DNA of 64,000 bases from Pseudocitrobacter vendiensis (GTDB lineage: Bacteria > Pseudomonadota > Gammaproteobacteria > Enterobacterales > Enterobacteriaceae): NCBI RefSeq assembly GCF_943590815.1, contig NZ_CALSBS010000001.1, positions 372,001-436,000 on the forward strand, given 5' to 3'. A model generated the notes under the pieces. That model was given only the letters and a program-made list of their open reading frames with translations. It was not told where the DNA came from and ran no database searches. The translations under genes were made by a program, and so were the position numbers. Position 1 is the first letter of the stretch. Each line of letters begins with the position of its first letter. This document shows positions 31,258 to 39,709 of the stretch, piece by piece.

Positions 31258-33702
31258 ATGAAAATTAAGACCCCCGATGCCATTCTGGCAGCCGAGGTCA
31301 GCCGTCGCGGTTTGATGAAAACCTCGGCAATTGGCGGCCTGGCGATGGCCAGCAGTGCCTTCACGCTCCCGTTTAGCCGTATGGTAAGCGCTGCTGATGC
31401 GTTAGCCCCGGCAACTGCCGCTGAGCGTCTCACCTGGAGCGCGTGTACCGTAAACTGTGGTAGCCGTTGCCCGCTACGCATGCACGTTGTGGATGGTGAG
31501 ATCAAATATGTCGAAACCGACAACACCGGTGATGATAACTACGACGGCTTACATCAGGTTCGCGCCTGTCTGCGCGGGCGTTCTATGCGCCGCCGCGTCT
31601 ACAACCCGGATCGCCTGAAATACCCGATGAAACGCGTAGGCAAACGCGGCGAAGGGAAATTTGAGCGCATCAGCTGGGAGGAGGCGTTCGATACCATCGC
31701 CACCAACATGCAGCGCCTGATCAAAGAGTACGGTAACGAATCTATCTATCTCAATTATGGTACGGGTACGCTTGGCGGCACCATGACGCGCTCATGGCCG
31801 CCGGGAAACACCCTGGTTGCCCGCCTGATGAACTGCTGTGGCGGTTATCTGAACCATTACGGTGACTACTCGTCCGCACAGATTGCAGAAGGTCTTAACT
31901 ACACTTACGGCGGTTGGGCCGACGGCAACAGCCCGTCTGATATCGAAAACAGCCAGTTGGTCGTGCTGTTTGGTAATAACCCTGGCGAAACGCGTATGAG
32001 CGGTGGCGGGGTAACGTACTATCTTGAACAGGCACGTCAGAAATCGAATGCGCGCATGATCATCGTCGATCCGCGCTATACCGACACCGGCGCCGGGCGC
32101 GAAGATGAATGGATTCCCATTCGTCCGGGTACCGACGGGGCGCTGGTTTCTGCACTGGCGTGGGTGATGATCAATGAGAACCTGGTCGATCAGCCGTTCC
32201 TCGATAAATACTGTGTCGGTTACGACGAGAAAACGCTGCCCGCGGGCGCGCCAGCCAATGGGCACTATAAAGCGTACATTCTGGGCCAGGGCAACGACGG
32301 TGTGGCCAAAACGCCGGAGTGGGCGTCTGCTATCACCGGTATTCCGGTGGACCGCATTGTGAAGCTGGCGCGTGAAATTGCAACCGCTAAACCAGCGTTT
32401 ATTTCTCAGGGCTGGGGACCGCAGCGTCATGCCAACGGTGAAATCGCCACCCGTGCGATCTCTATGCTCTCTATCCTGACCGGTAACGTCGGGATTCACG
32501 GTGGTAACAGCGGCGCGCGTGAAGGATCTTACTCTTTGCCGTTCGTGCGCATGCCGACGCTGGAAAACCCGATTCAGACCAGCATCTCCATGTTTATGTG
32601 GACCGATGCCATCGAACGTGGCCCGGAAATGACCGCGCTGCGCGACGGTGTGCGTGGGAAAGAGAAACTCGATGTGCCGATCAAAATGATCTGGAACTAT
32701 GCGGGTAACTGCATTATCAACCAGCACTCGGAAATCAACCGTACCCACGAAATCCTACAGGATGACAAGAAGTGCGAGCTGATTGTGGTGATCGACTGCC
32801 ATATGACCTCGTCTGCGAAATACGCCGATATCATCCTGCCGGACTGCACCGCATCTGAACAGATGGACTTCGCGCTGGATGCGTCCTGCGGCAACATGTC
32901 GTACGTCATCTTTGCTGACCAGGCGATTAAACCGCGCTTCGAGTGCAAAACCATCTATGACATGACCACAGAACTTGCCAAACGGATGGGTGTGGAGCAG
33001 CAGTTCACCGAAGGCCGCAGTCAGGAAGAGTGGATGCGCCATCTGTATGAACAGTCACGCAAAGCAATTCCTGAGCTGCCGGACTTCGACACCTTCCGTA
33101 AGCAGGGGATCTTCAAACAGCGCGATCCGCAAGGACATCACGTTGCGTATAAAGCCTTCCGTGAAGATCCTCAGGCCAACCCGCTGACCACACCTTCGGG
33201 CAAAATCGAAATTTACTCTCAGGAACTGGCGAAAATTGCCGCAACCTGGGAACTGGCGGAAGGCGATGTTATCGATCCGCTGCCAATCTACACGCCGGGA
33301 TTTGAAAACTATAACGATCCGCTGACCGAGAAATTCCCGTTGCAGCTGACCGGTTTCCACTATAAATCCCGCGTCCACTCAACCTATGGCAACGTTGAAG
33401 TGCTGAAAGCGGCCTGCCGTCAGGAAATGTGGATCAACCCGCTGGATGCGAAACAACGCGGTATCGCCAATGGCGATCGTGTGCGCATCTTTAACGACCG
33501 TGGCGAAGTGCATATCGAGGCGAAAGTCACGCCGCGTATGATGCCGGGCGTTGTCGCACTGGGCGAAGGGGCATGGTATGACCCGGATGCTAAAGGTGTG
33601 GATCAGGCGGGCTGTATCAACGTTCTGACGACGCAGCGTCCATCGCCGCTGGCGAAGGGCAACCCGTCACACACAAATCTCGTTCAGGTTGAAAGGGTGT
33701 AA
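31258..33702 (+). CDS. dmsA: Dimethyl sulfoxide reductase catalytic subunit DmsA
   Basis: Molybdenum-bisMGD enzyme of anaerobic respiration that reduces DMSO and N-oxides; 814 residues. It has a twin-arginine leader (SRRGLMK at 15-21, hydrophobic stretch, cleavage expected after VSA near 45) bound in relatives by the chaperone DmsD. The cysteine cluster CTVNCGSRCPLRMHV follows, as for the FS0 centre, and the Mo-ligand serine lies in HYGDYSSAQ. Length equals K-12. First gene of dmsABC, 10 bp before dmsB. Confidence 0.97.
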   Translation: MKIKTPDAILAAEVSRRGLMKTSAIGGLAMASSAFTLPFSRMVSAADALAPATAAERLTWSACTVNCGSRCPLRMHVVDGEIKYVETDNTGDDNYDGLHQVRACLRGRSMRRRVYNPDRLKYPMKRVGKRGEGKFERISWEEAFDTIATNMQRLIKEYGNESIYLNYGTGTLGGTMTRSWPPGNTLVARLMNCCGGYLNHYGDYSSAQIAEGLNYTYGGWADGNSPSDIENSQLVVLFGNNPGETRMSGGGVTYYLEQARQKSNARMIIVDPRYTDTGAGREDEWIPIRPGTDGALVSALAWVMINENLVDQPFLDKYCVGYDEKTLPAGAPANGHYKAYILGQGNDGVAKTPEWASAITGIPVDRIVKLAREIATAKPAFISQGWGPQRHANGEIATRAISMLSILTGNVGIHGGNSGAREGSYSLPFVRMPTLENPIQTSISMFMWTDAIERGPEMTALRDGVRGKEKLDVPIKMIWNYAGNCIINQHSEINRTHEILQDDKKCELIVVIDCHMTSSAKYADIILPDCTASEQMDFALDASCGNMSYVIFADQAIKPRFECKTIYDMTTELAKRMGVEQQFTEGRSQEEWMRHLYEQSRKAIPELPDFDTFRKQGIFKQRDPQGHHVAYKAFREDPQANPLTTPSGKIEIYSQELAKIAATWELAEGDVIDPLPIYTPGFENYNDPLTEKFPLQLTGFHYKSRVHSTYGNVEVLKAACRQEMWINPLDAKQRGIANGDRVRIFNDRGEVHIEAKVTPRMMPGVVALGEGAWYDPDAKGVDQAGCINVLTTQRPSPLAKGNPSHTNLVQVERV

Positions 33703-33712
33703 GGAGTAATCG

Positions 33713-34330
33713 ATGACAACCCAATACGGTTTTTATATTGATTCGAGTCGTTGCACCGGCTGCAAAACCTGCGAGCTGGCGTGTAAAGACTACAAAGATT
33801 TAGGCCCGGACGTCAGCTTCCGTCGTATTTACGAATACGCGGGCGGCGACTGGCAGGAAGACAACGGCGTCTGGCATCAGAATGTCTTTGCTTACTATCT
33901 CTCTATTTCGTGCAACCACTGCGAAGATCCGGCCTGTACCAAGGTTTGCCCGAGCGGCGCGATGCACAAACGCGAAGATGGTTTTGTGGTCGTCGATGAA
34001 GATGTCTGCATCGGCTGCCGCTACTGCCATATGGCTTGCCCGTACGGTGCGCCGCAGTACAACGCAGCGAAAGGGCACATGACGAAATGTGATGGCTGCC
34101 ACGACCGCGTGGCAGACGGTAAAAAGCCAATCTGTGTGGAATCCTGTCCGCTGCGCGCGCTCGATTTCGGCCCGATTGACGAACTGCGCAAAAAACACGG
34201 TAACCTTGCCGCCGTTGCGCCGCTGCCGTCTGCGCATTTCACCAAACCGAGCATCGTCATTAAGCCGAATGCCAACAGTCGCCCAACCGGCGACACCACG
34301 GGCTACTTAGCCAATCCGAAGGAGGTGTGA
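33713..34330 (+). CDS. dmsB: Dimethyl sulfoxide reductase iron-sulfur subunit DmsB
   Basis: Electron-transfer subunit of 205 residues with four ferredoxin-type cysteine groups: CTGCKTCELAC, CNHCEDPACTKVCP, CIGCRYCHMACP and CDGCHDR...CVESCP, binding four [4Fe-4S] clusters. It passes electrons from DmsC-bound menaquinol to DmsA. A ribosome site AAGGAG precedes the ATG. The dmsC start follows one base after the stop. Confidence 0.97.
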   Translation: MTTQYGFYIDSSRCTGCKTCELACKDYKDLGPDVSFRRIYEYAGGDWQEDNGVWHQNVFAYYLSISCNHCEDPACTKVCPSGAMHKREDGFVVVDEDVCIGCRYCHMACPYGAPQYNAAKGHMTKCDGCHDRVADGKKPICVESCPLRALDFGPIDELRKKHGNLAAVAPLPSAHFTKPSIVIKPNANSRPTGDTTGYLANPKEV

Positions 34331-34331
34331 G

Positions 34332-35195
34332 ATGGGAAGTGGATGGCATGAATGGCCGCTGATGATCTTTACGGTCTTTGGTCAATGTGTGGTGGGGGCG
34401 TTTATCGTACTGGCATTGGCGCTGTTAAAGGGCGACTTACGTACTGACGCACAGCAACGCGTGGTGACCGGGATGTTTGCGCTGTGGGTGCTGATGGGTA
34501 TTGCGTTTATTGCCTCGACGCTTCACCTGGGTTCCCCAATGCGCGCATTCAACTCGCTGAACCGCGTGGGGTCATCGGCGCTGAGTAATGAAATTGCCAG
34601 CGGCGCAATCTTCTTTGCGGTCGGCGGCCTTGGCTGGCTGCTGGCGATGATGAAAAAACTGTCGCCAGCGCTGCGTGGGCTGTGGCTGATTGTCACCGCA
34701 GTGCTGGGCGTAGTATTCGTCTGGATGATGGTGCGTGTGTACAACAGCATTGATACCGTGCCGACCTGGTACAGTGTCTGGACGCCGATGAGCTTCTTCC
34801 TGACGCTGTTCATTGGCGGCCCGCTGCTGGGCTATCTGCTGCTGCGTGCGGCCGATGTCACCGGTTGGGCGATGCGTCTGCTGCCTGCCGTTAGCATCGT
34901 TGCGCTGGTGGTGAGCGTGGTGGTTGCGCTGATGCAGGGCGCTGAACTGGCGACGATTCACAGCTCTATTCAGCAGGCGTCAGCACTGGTGCCGGATTAT
35001 GGTTCGTTGATGGCCTGGCGCGTGGTGCTGATTGCCCTTGCGCTGGTGTGCTGGGTTGCGCCGCAGCTGCGAGGCTATCAGCCCGCGCTGCCGCTACTGA
35101 GCATCGCCGTGGTGCTGGTTATTGCGGGTGAGCTGATTGGTCGCGGTGTCTTCTATGGCCTGCATATGACCGTTGGCATGGCGATTGCCAGCTAA
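34332..35195 (+). CDS. dmsC: Dimethyl sulfoxide reductase membrane anchor DmsC
   Basis: Eight-helix inner-membrane subunit (287 residues) that anchors DmsAB and oxidises menaquinol. The conserved histidine in STLHLGSP (about residue 65) and the following helix pattern fit the family. The ribosome site GGAGGTG lies inside the end of dmsB, so translation is coupled. In K-12 ycaC follows; here the operon is followed by a terminator and then ycaD. Confidence 0.96.
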   Translation: MGSGWHEWPLMIFTVFGQCVVGAFIVLALALLKGDLRTDAQQRVVTGMFALWVLMGIAFIASTLHLGSPMRAFNSLNRVGSSALSNEIASGAIFFAVGGLGWLLAMMKKLSPALRGLWLIVTAVLGVVFVWMMVRVYNSIDTVPTWYSVWTPMSFFLTLFIGGPLLGYLLLRAADVTGWAMRLLPAVSIVALVVSVVVALMQGAELATIHSSIQQASALVPDYGSLMAWRVVLIALALVCWVAPQLRGYQPALPLLSIAVVLVIAGELIGRGVFYGLHMTVGMAIAS

Positions 35196-35211
35196 GTTAT
35201 TGCGGGTATGA

Positions 35212-35242
35212 AAAAAGCCAGGGCATCGCGCCCTGGCTTTTT
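35212..35242 (+). terminator. dmsABC terminator
   Basis: Perfect stem AAAAGCCAGGGC / GCCCTGGCTTTT (35213-35224 with 35230-35241). The next 230 bp up to ycaD hold no gene. Confidence 0.95.
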
Positions 35243-35471
35243 AATGCTTTTTATCATGAAATTTTTCGACCAATCGTTCCGGCACGTTCCGGTAATAAAC
35301 GAATAAAAACAATGAAATGATTGGTGGCGTGAATTTATTTCCGCTTCGTTGGATAAGAAACATCAATCGTCGCCCTATATTCCCCGCAGCCCCCGTCAGA
35401 CGGGCGATTGACTTTAATCATGGCCGTGGCATGATGCGCTCGAAATCTGATCATCCTCACGGTTTTTACCC

Positions 35472-36620
35472 ATGAACACCTATACTCGCCCGGTGCAGCT
35501 GTTGCTCTGTGGCTTACTTTTGTTGACTCTGGCGATCGCGGTATTAAATACGCTCGTCCCGCTTTGGCTCGCCCATGAAAACTTGCCAACCTGGCAGGTC
35601 GGGATGGTCGGATCCTCCTATTTCACCGGTAACCTGGTGGGAACACTGCTGACCGGACGCCTGATCAAGCGTATGGGGTTTAACCGTAGCTACTACATTG
35701 CCTCCGCGATTTTTGCCGTGGGCTGCGTAGGCTTGGGGGTGATGGTCGGGTTCTGGAGCTGGATGTTCTGGCGCTTTGTTGCGGGCGTGGGCTGCGCAAT
35801 GATTTGGGTGGTCGTGGAAAGCGCGTTGATGTGCAGTGGCACATCGCGTAACCGTGGGCGTCTGCTGGCGGCCTATATGATGGTGTACTACGTCGGTACC
35901 GTGCTGGGTCAAATCATGGTCAGCAAACTGCCAACCGATCTGCTGACCGTGTTACCGGTGATGACGGGACTGGTACTGGCCGCCATTTTACCGATGCTGT
36001 TTACGCGTATTAACAATCAGCAAGATGAAACACATGTTTCGACCCGCGTGTGGTCGATGTTCACGCTGCGTCAGGCACGCCTTGGCGTTAACGGCTGCAT
36101 TATCTCCGGGATTGTGCTGGGCTCACTTTACGGTCTGATGCCACTCTATCTGAACCACCAGGGCGTCAGTGATTCCGGTATCGGTTTCTGGATGGCGGTG
36201 ATGGTCAGCGCGGGCATTGTGGGGCAGTGGCCGGTTGGCCGCCTGGCGGATCGCTATGGCCGTCTGTTAGTACTGCGTGTTCAGGTCTTCGTGGTGATCC
36301 TTGGTTGCCTTGCAATGCTGAGCAATGCAGCAATGGCGCCGGCGTTATTTGTTCTCGGTGCCTCCGGCTTTACGCTTTACCCGGTGGCGATGGCCTGGGC
36401 CTGCGAAAAAGTGGAACATCATCAACTGGTATCGATGAACCAGGCGCTGCTGCTGAGCTATACCATCGGTAGCCTGCTCGGCCCGACGCTGACGGCAATG
36501 CTGATGCAGAATTATTCCGATAACCTATTGTTCGTGATGATTGCCTGCGTCTCGTTTGTCTATTTGCTTATGCTGCTGCGTAAAGCCGGGCATCATCCGA
36601 CGCCCGTGGCGCATGCCTGA
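35472..36620 (+). CDS. ycaD: Major facilitator superfamily transporter YcaD
   Basis: Twelve-helix MFS permease of 382 residues, substrate unknown. The MFS motif-A-like loop [13 protein letters not shown] lies between helices 2 and 3 (about 59-71), and a second copy [14 protein letters not shown] in the second half. Same length and order as E. coli YcaD, which belongs to the YcaD/UmaB drug-transporter-like group. Ends in a hairpin shared with the converging acylase gene. Confidence 0.92.
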   Translation: MNTYTRPVQLLLCGLLLLTLAIAVLNTLVPLWLAHENLPTWQVGMVGSSYFTGNLVGTLLTGRLIKRMGFNRSYYIASAIFAVGCVGLGVMVGFWSWMFWRFVAGVGCAMIWVVVESALMCSGTSRNRGRLLAAYMMVYYVGTVLGQIMVSKLPTDLLTVLPVMTGLVLAAILPMLFTRINNQQDETHVSTRVWSMFTLRQARLGVNGCIISGIVLGSLYGLMPLYLNHQGVSDSGIGFWMAVMVSAGIVGQWPVGRLADRYGRLLVLRVQVFVVILGCLAMLSNAAMAPALFVLGASGFTLYPVAMAWACEKVEHHQLVSMNQALLLSYTIGSLLGPTLTAMLMQNYSDNLLFVMIACVSFVYLLMLLRKAGHHPTPVAHA

Positions 36621-36638
36621 TCCGCACTCAAAGTGAAA

Positions 36639-36664
36639 GCCCGATAATTCAAATATTATCGGGC
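36639..36664. terminator. Hairpin between ycaD and the acylase gene
   Basis: Perfect 10-base stem GCCCGATAAT / ATTATCGGGC with loop TCAAAT. Followed by short T-rich stretches in both directions (TTTCACTTT read leftward), so a weak bidirectional terminator. Confidence 0.7.
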
Positions 36665-36671
36665 GTTACGA

Positions 36672-37745
36672 TTATTTCGCCTGCGCCAGAATATTCCCTT
36701 CCCAGCCTTTCTGTGCATAGTCATTAAGACCGCTGATGGTTTTCACCGGCTGACCCGCACTGAAGTTGATTTGTTTTAAATCCACCCACACCTGTGAGGC
36801 GGCAAAGGTCGATTTAAAGTGATATTCCTGATGCGAGAGGTCAGATATCGTTGTCCAGTACGTGCCAATACCTTTGTTGTTTTCCGGTTTCTTACTGTAT
36901 TTCGCGTACATATCTATGACTTTTTGCTCGCTACTTTCTGCCGGAATACCGATCGGGTAGGCCACGTTATTGATGACCGACAGGACAAATCCCTGAGCCT
37001 GGTTCTTGTTTTCCGGTTTTGGAAGATTTTGCAAGTTCCAGCTGGCGCGTACCAGACGCTGGTCTGCGTCAAGCCCGGTTGGAATAGCGTCGCGTTTCGC
37101 GTGGCTGAAGCGCGCGAGATTCGCTAACTGTTTATCGTAAGACGGTGGGTTAGTCATGACGCGGTAATTTTTATCGTGGTAGATATTCACTTTGCCATTA
37201 TCAATTTCAATGATGGCCGAGTCGCCGCTCTTATCCTCGATCGCGATATGTTTAGTATCCGTCGCGTAATCCACCGGCAGTTTAGCCGCAGCCAGACGCA
37301 CGTTATGGCGAATTCCTTCGACGGCATCGTTAACCGTCGCATAGTTATCAAGGATATAGCTTAACCACGCCCGGCTTTCCAGCACTGGCTTTTCCTGATT
37401 ATCCTGCTGTACCTGCGAGCCATTCATATAAAACAGCGTATGCCCCGCCAGGCCGGCTTCATTCATACCATCCATTGGAAAGACACCATCGGCATAAACT
37501 ACGACGCTGCCATAACGTGTGGTCCAGTGCGCCGCTTTAGCGCTGTCTCCGCCATTATGGGCGATGCCTTTTGGGGTGATTACCAGTGACGGATCGACAG
37601 GGCCAAAGAAATCCAGGTTGCGGGCGGTGACCATATAGCCCGGAAACATGTTCATAAATGCGCGGGTACAGGCATCGGCGCTGACACTTACCCCCGCAGT
37701 GAGTACCAGACCCAATGCGACGGCGGAGATTTTTTGATTCTTCAT
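36672..37745 (-). CDS. Secreted choloylglycine hydrolase / penicillin V acylase family protein
   Basis: A 357-residue Ntn-hydrolase of the linear-amide C-N hydrolase family. A signal peptide covers residues 1-25 (MKNQKISAVALGLVLTAGVS, then VSADA) and is followed directly by C26, so signal cleavage could itself expose the catalytic N-terminal cysteine. Other expected active-site residues are R42 and D45 (ARNLD), N199 (MTNPPSYD) and R233 (LVRAS); SGDSAIIEIDNG is also typical. It resembles the Gram-negative penicillin V acylases of Pectobacterium and Agrobacterium, some of which cleave acyl-homoserine lactones. The substrate here (bile salt, AHL, penicillin V or other amide) cannot be told. It is divergent from a LysR gene, with 88 bp between. 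Not in K-12 at this site. Confidence 0.9.
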   Translation of the reverse strand: MKNQKISAVALGLVLTAGVSVSADACTRAFMNMFPGYMVTARNLDFFGPVDPSLVITPKGIAHNGGDSAKAAHWTTRYGSVVVYADGVFPMDGMNEAGLAGHTLFYMNGSQVQQDNQEKPVLESRAWLSYILDNYATVNDAVEGIRHNVRLAAAKLPVDYATDTKHIAIEDKSGDSAIIEIDNGKVNIYHDKNYRVMTNPPSYDKQLANLARFSHAKRDAIPTGLDADQRLVRASWNLQNLPKPENKNQAQGFVLSVINNVAYPIGIPAESSEQKVIDMYAKYSKKPENNKGIGTYWTTISDLSHQEYHFKSTFAASQVWVDLKQINFSAGQPVKTISGLNDYAQKGWEGNILAQAK

Positions 37746-37833
37746 TTTTCTTCCTCAGTTAAGTTCACCCGTCTATGTTAGGGTTAATATGCCCAGCACG
37801 ATAAATCACTTAACGGGGGAATATCCCCCGTAA
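37746..37833. promoter_or_regulatory. Divergent promoter/operator region of acylase and LysR genes
   Basis: The 88 bp between the two start codons is the usual place for a LysR binding site. Near the LysR gene is a perfect inverted repeat ACGGGGGA-ATA-TCCCCCGT (37813-37831). It contains the only purine-rich stretch that could act as ribosome site for the LysR ATG three bases later. Confidence 0.6.
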
Positions 37834-38733
37834 ATGGATAAGAAACCTATGGAGCCGATTAATTTTTCTCTGGCGCAAATTGAAGCGTTTGCCTGCGTTT
37901 GTGAGTGTGGAACCCTGACACAGGCGGCGAAAAAACTAAAGAAGGACAGGACGACGGTAAGTCAGCTTATTGATTATCTTGAAATAGATTTAGGTTATGT
38001 CCTGTTTGATCGCACTAAGCGTCCGCTTGAACTGACCGATTCCGGCAAACGCCTGTATCGCCAGGCACGATTGTTTTTGCATGAAGCTCAGGCTTTTTCG
38101 CAGGTTGCTAAGCAACTGCCCGATCAGCTCAAGACACAACTGACGCTGTGCTATGACCCTTTCACGCCGCGTGATTTTTTACTCAGACTGGCAAGCACTC
38201 TCGCGCAGCAACATATTTCACTGGATCTGCTGATGTGTGAACGCCAACAGGCGGAGCGTTGGCTGGATGAAGGGAAGGCGGACATCGGTATATATCAGGC
38301 TCTGAATCGTTCGGTTAACGATCATCTTAAATGGCGAGCGGTGGGGGCTATTTCGCTGTCTGTCTGGGCGCGAAAGGGCTTTTTCCCGGTCTCGCCGGTA
38401 TCGATGTTACACCTCGCCGCCAGCCCGCAACTGGTGCCGTTCTGCATGTTGCAGCAGGCGCTGGCGCAGCGTATTCAAATTGCCGACCGTATCATTCGCG
38501 TTAATGAAATCACGTTGCTGCAAAAACGGTTGTCCGCCGGAGACGGCTGGGCTTTTTTACCGCGCCATTTTGGCGTAGAAGGGTGGGAAAATGTTGAACG
38601 TCAGGAGACCGAGGCGGGCGATAAGGGGTTAACGCATCCGATGGTTGCGCTGTGGAAGCCTGGGCAGATACAACCTAATCAACTGGAGCAGGTTTGGGAT
38701 GCGATTGATATGACGTGGAGAGAGGATGCGTGA
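37834..38733 (+). CDS. LysR-family transcriptional regulator
   Basis: A 299-residue LysR-type regulator. N-terminal winged helix-turn-helix at about 10-70 (FSLAQIEAFACVCECGTLTQAAKKLKKDRTTVSQLI and LGYVLFDRTKRPLELTDSG), then a substrate-binding domain. I do not recognise it as ycaN or another named gene. Two ATG codons are possible: 37834, and 37849 (five codons later); the first is used but its ribosome site is buried in a hairpin. Its back-to-back position suggests it controls the acylase gene, the usual LysR arrangement. It ends in a hairpin before pflA. Confidence 0.88.
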   Translation: MDKKPMEPINFSLAQIEAFACVCECGTLTQAAKKLKKDRTTVSQLIDYLEIDLGYVLFDRTKRPLELTDSGKRLYRQARLFLHEAQAFSQVAKQLPDQLKTQLTLCYDPFTPRDFLLRLASTLAQQHISLDLLMCERQQAERWLDEGKADIGIYQALNRSVNDHLKWRAVGAISLSVWARKGFFPVSPVSMLHLAASPQLVPFCMLQQALAQRIQIADRIIRVNEITLLQKRLSAGDGWAFLPRHFGVEGWENVERQETEAGDKGLTHPMVALWKPGQIQPNQLEQVWDAIDMTWREDA

Positions 38734-38752
38734 CTCCTGATGCGGAGTCACG
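38729..38752. terminator. Hairpin between the LysR gene and pflA
   Basis: Stem CGTGACTCC / GGAGTCACG (38729-38737 with 38744-38752), loop TGATGC, overlapping the LysR stop. Rightward it is followed by CTAAGGGTTTT. A weak terminator for the LysR gene; no T run leftward. Confidence 0.55.
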
Positions 38753-38761
38753 CTAAGGGTT

Positions 38762-39502
38762 TTAGTACATCACCTTATGACCATACTGTTCCAGAATGCC
38801 TTTTACGCGTTCCATGGTCTCTTTTTTCGGCGGATGGACGCCATCCAGTTTGTATTCTTCGCCCATCGCCACCCATTTATGTTTACCCAGTTCATGATAC
38901 GGCAGCAGTTCGATTTTCTCGACGTTGCCCATATCGCGGGTAAATTCGCCCAGACGGTGCGCGGAATCGTCATCGTCTGACCAGCCCGGAACCACCACGT
39001 AGCGGATCCAGACGTTGATCTCTTTTTTCGACAGATACTGTGCAAATTCCAGCGTGCGATGGTTGGAGACGCCAACCAGATTCTGGTGAATTTCATCGTT
39101 CATCTGTTTGAGATCGAGCATCACCAGATCGGTGACTTCCAGCAGTTCATCGATGACCGGATCGTAGCGACGCACAAAACCATTGGTATCGAGGCAGGTG
39201 TGGATGCCTTCTTTCTTACAGGCGCGGAACCAGTCACGCACGAACTCTGCCTGAAGAATGGCTTCGCCGCCGGATGCGGTCACACCGCCGCCGGACGCGT
39301 TCATAAAGTGGCGATAGGTCACCACCTCTTTCATCAGTTCTTCAACAGTCACCTCTTTACCGCCGTGTGTATCCCACGTATCACGATTATGGCAATAGAG
39401 GCAGCGCATCAGGCAGCCCTGGAAAAAGGTGATAAAACGGATACCTGGGCCATCAACGGTGCCACAGGATTCAAAGGAGTGAATGCGACCAGTTACAGAC
39501 AT
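38762..39502 (-). CDS. pflA: Pyruvate formate-lyase activating enzyme PflA
   Basis: Radical-SAM enzyme that installs the glycyl radical on PflB; 246 residues, cytoplasmic, oxygen sensitive. The cluster motif C30-LMR-C34-LY-C37 is intact, as is the GGE-like [15 protein letters not shown]. Same length as E. coli. It lies 207 bp downstream of pflB in the same direction, separated by a partial terminator, so it is expressed from the focA-pflB promoters and its own. Confidence 0.97.
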   Translation of the reverse strand: MSVTGRIHSFESCGTVDGPGIRFITFFQGCLMRCLYCHNRDTWDTHGGKEVTVEELMKEVVTYRHFMNASGGGVTASGGEAILQAEFVRDWFRACKKEGIHTCLDTNGFVRRYDPVIDELLEVTDLVMLDLKQMNDEIHQNLVGVSNHRTLEFAQYLSKKEINVWIRYVVVPGWSDDDDSAHRLGEFTRDMGNVEKIELLPYHELGKHKWVAMGEEYKLDGVHPPKKETMERVKGILEQYGHKVMY

Positions 39503-39645
39503 TGCAGTGTTATCTCCAGTTTTTCCCCGCGTCCGGCAGGGGCGACGATCATGACTTCAGGCCGTCTTGAGTTTATTTTGCACGTTAATTTCATTATAGA
39601 GATTAACCCGCAAAATAGGCTCGGAGAGAGTAGGGCACTTATAAG

Positions 39646-39671
39646 AAAGGCCCCACTTACGCGGAGCCTTT
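39646..39671 (-). terminator. Hairpin downstream of pflB
   Basis: Stem AAAGGC / GCCTTT with an imperfect inner stem (CCCAC / GCGGA). Read leftward the TTTCTTATAAG after it is only moderately T rich. It likely ends most focA-pflB transcripts before pflA. Confidence 0.65.
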
Positions 39672-39709
39672 ATTGTACGCTTTTTAAATCGCGATTTCAG
39701 TCAAATCCA

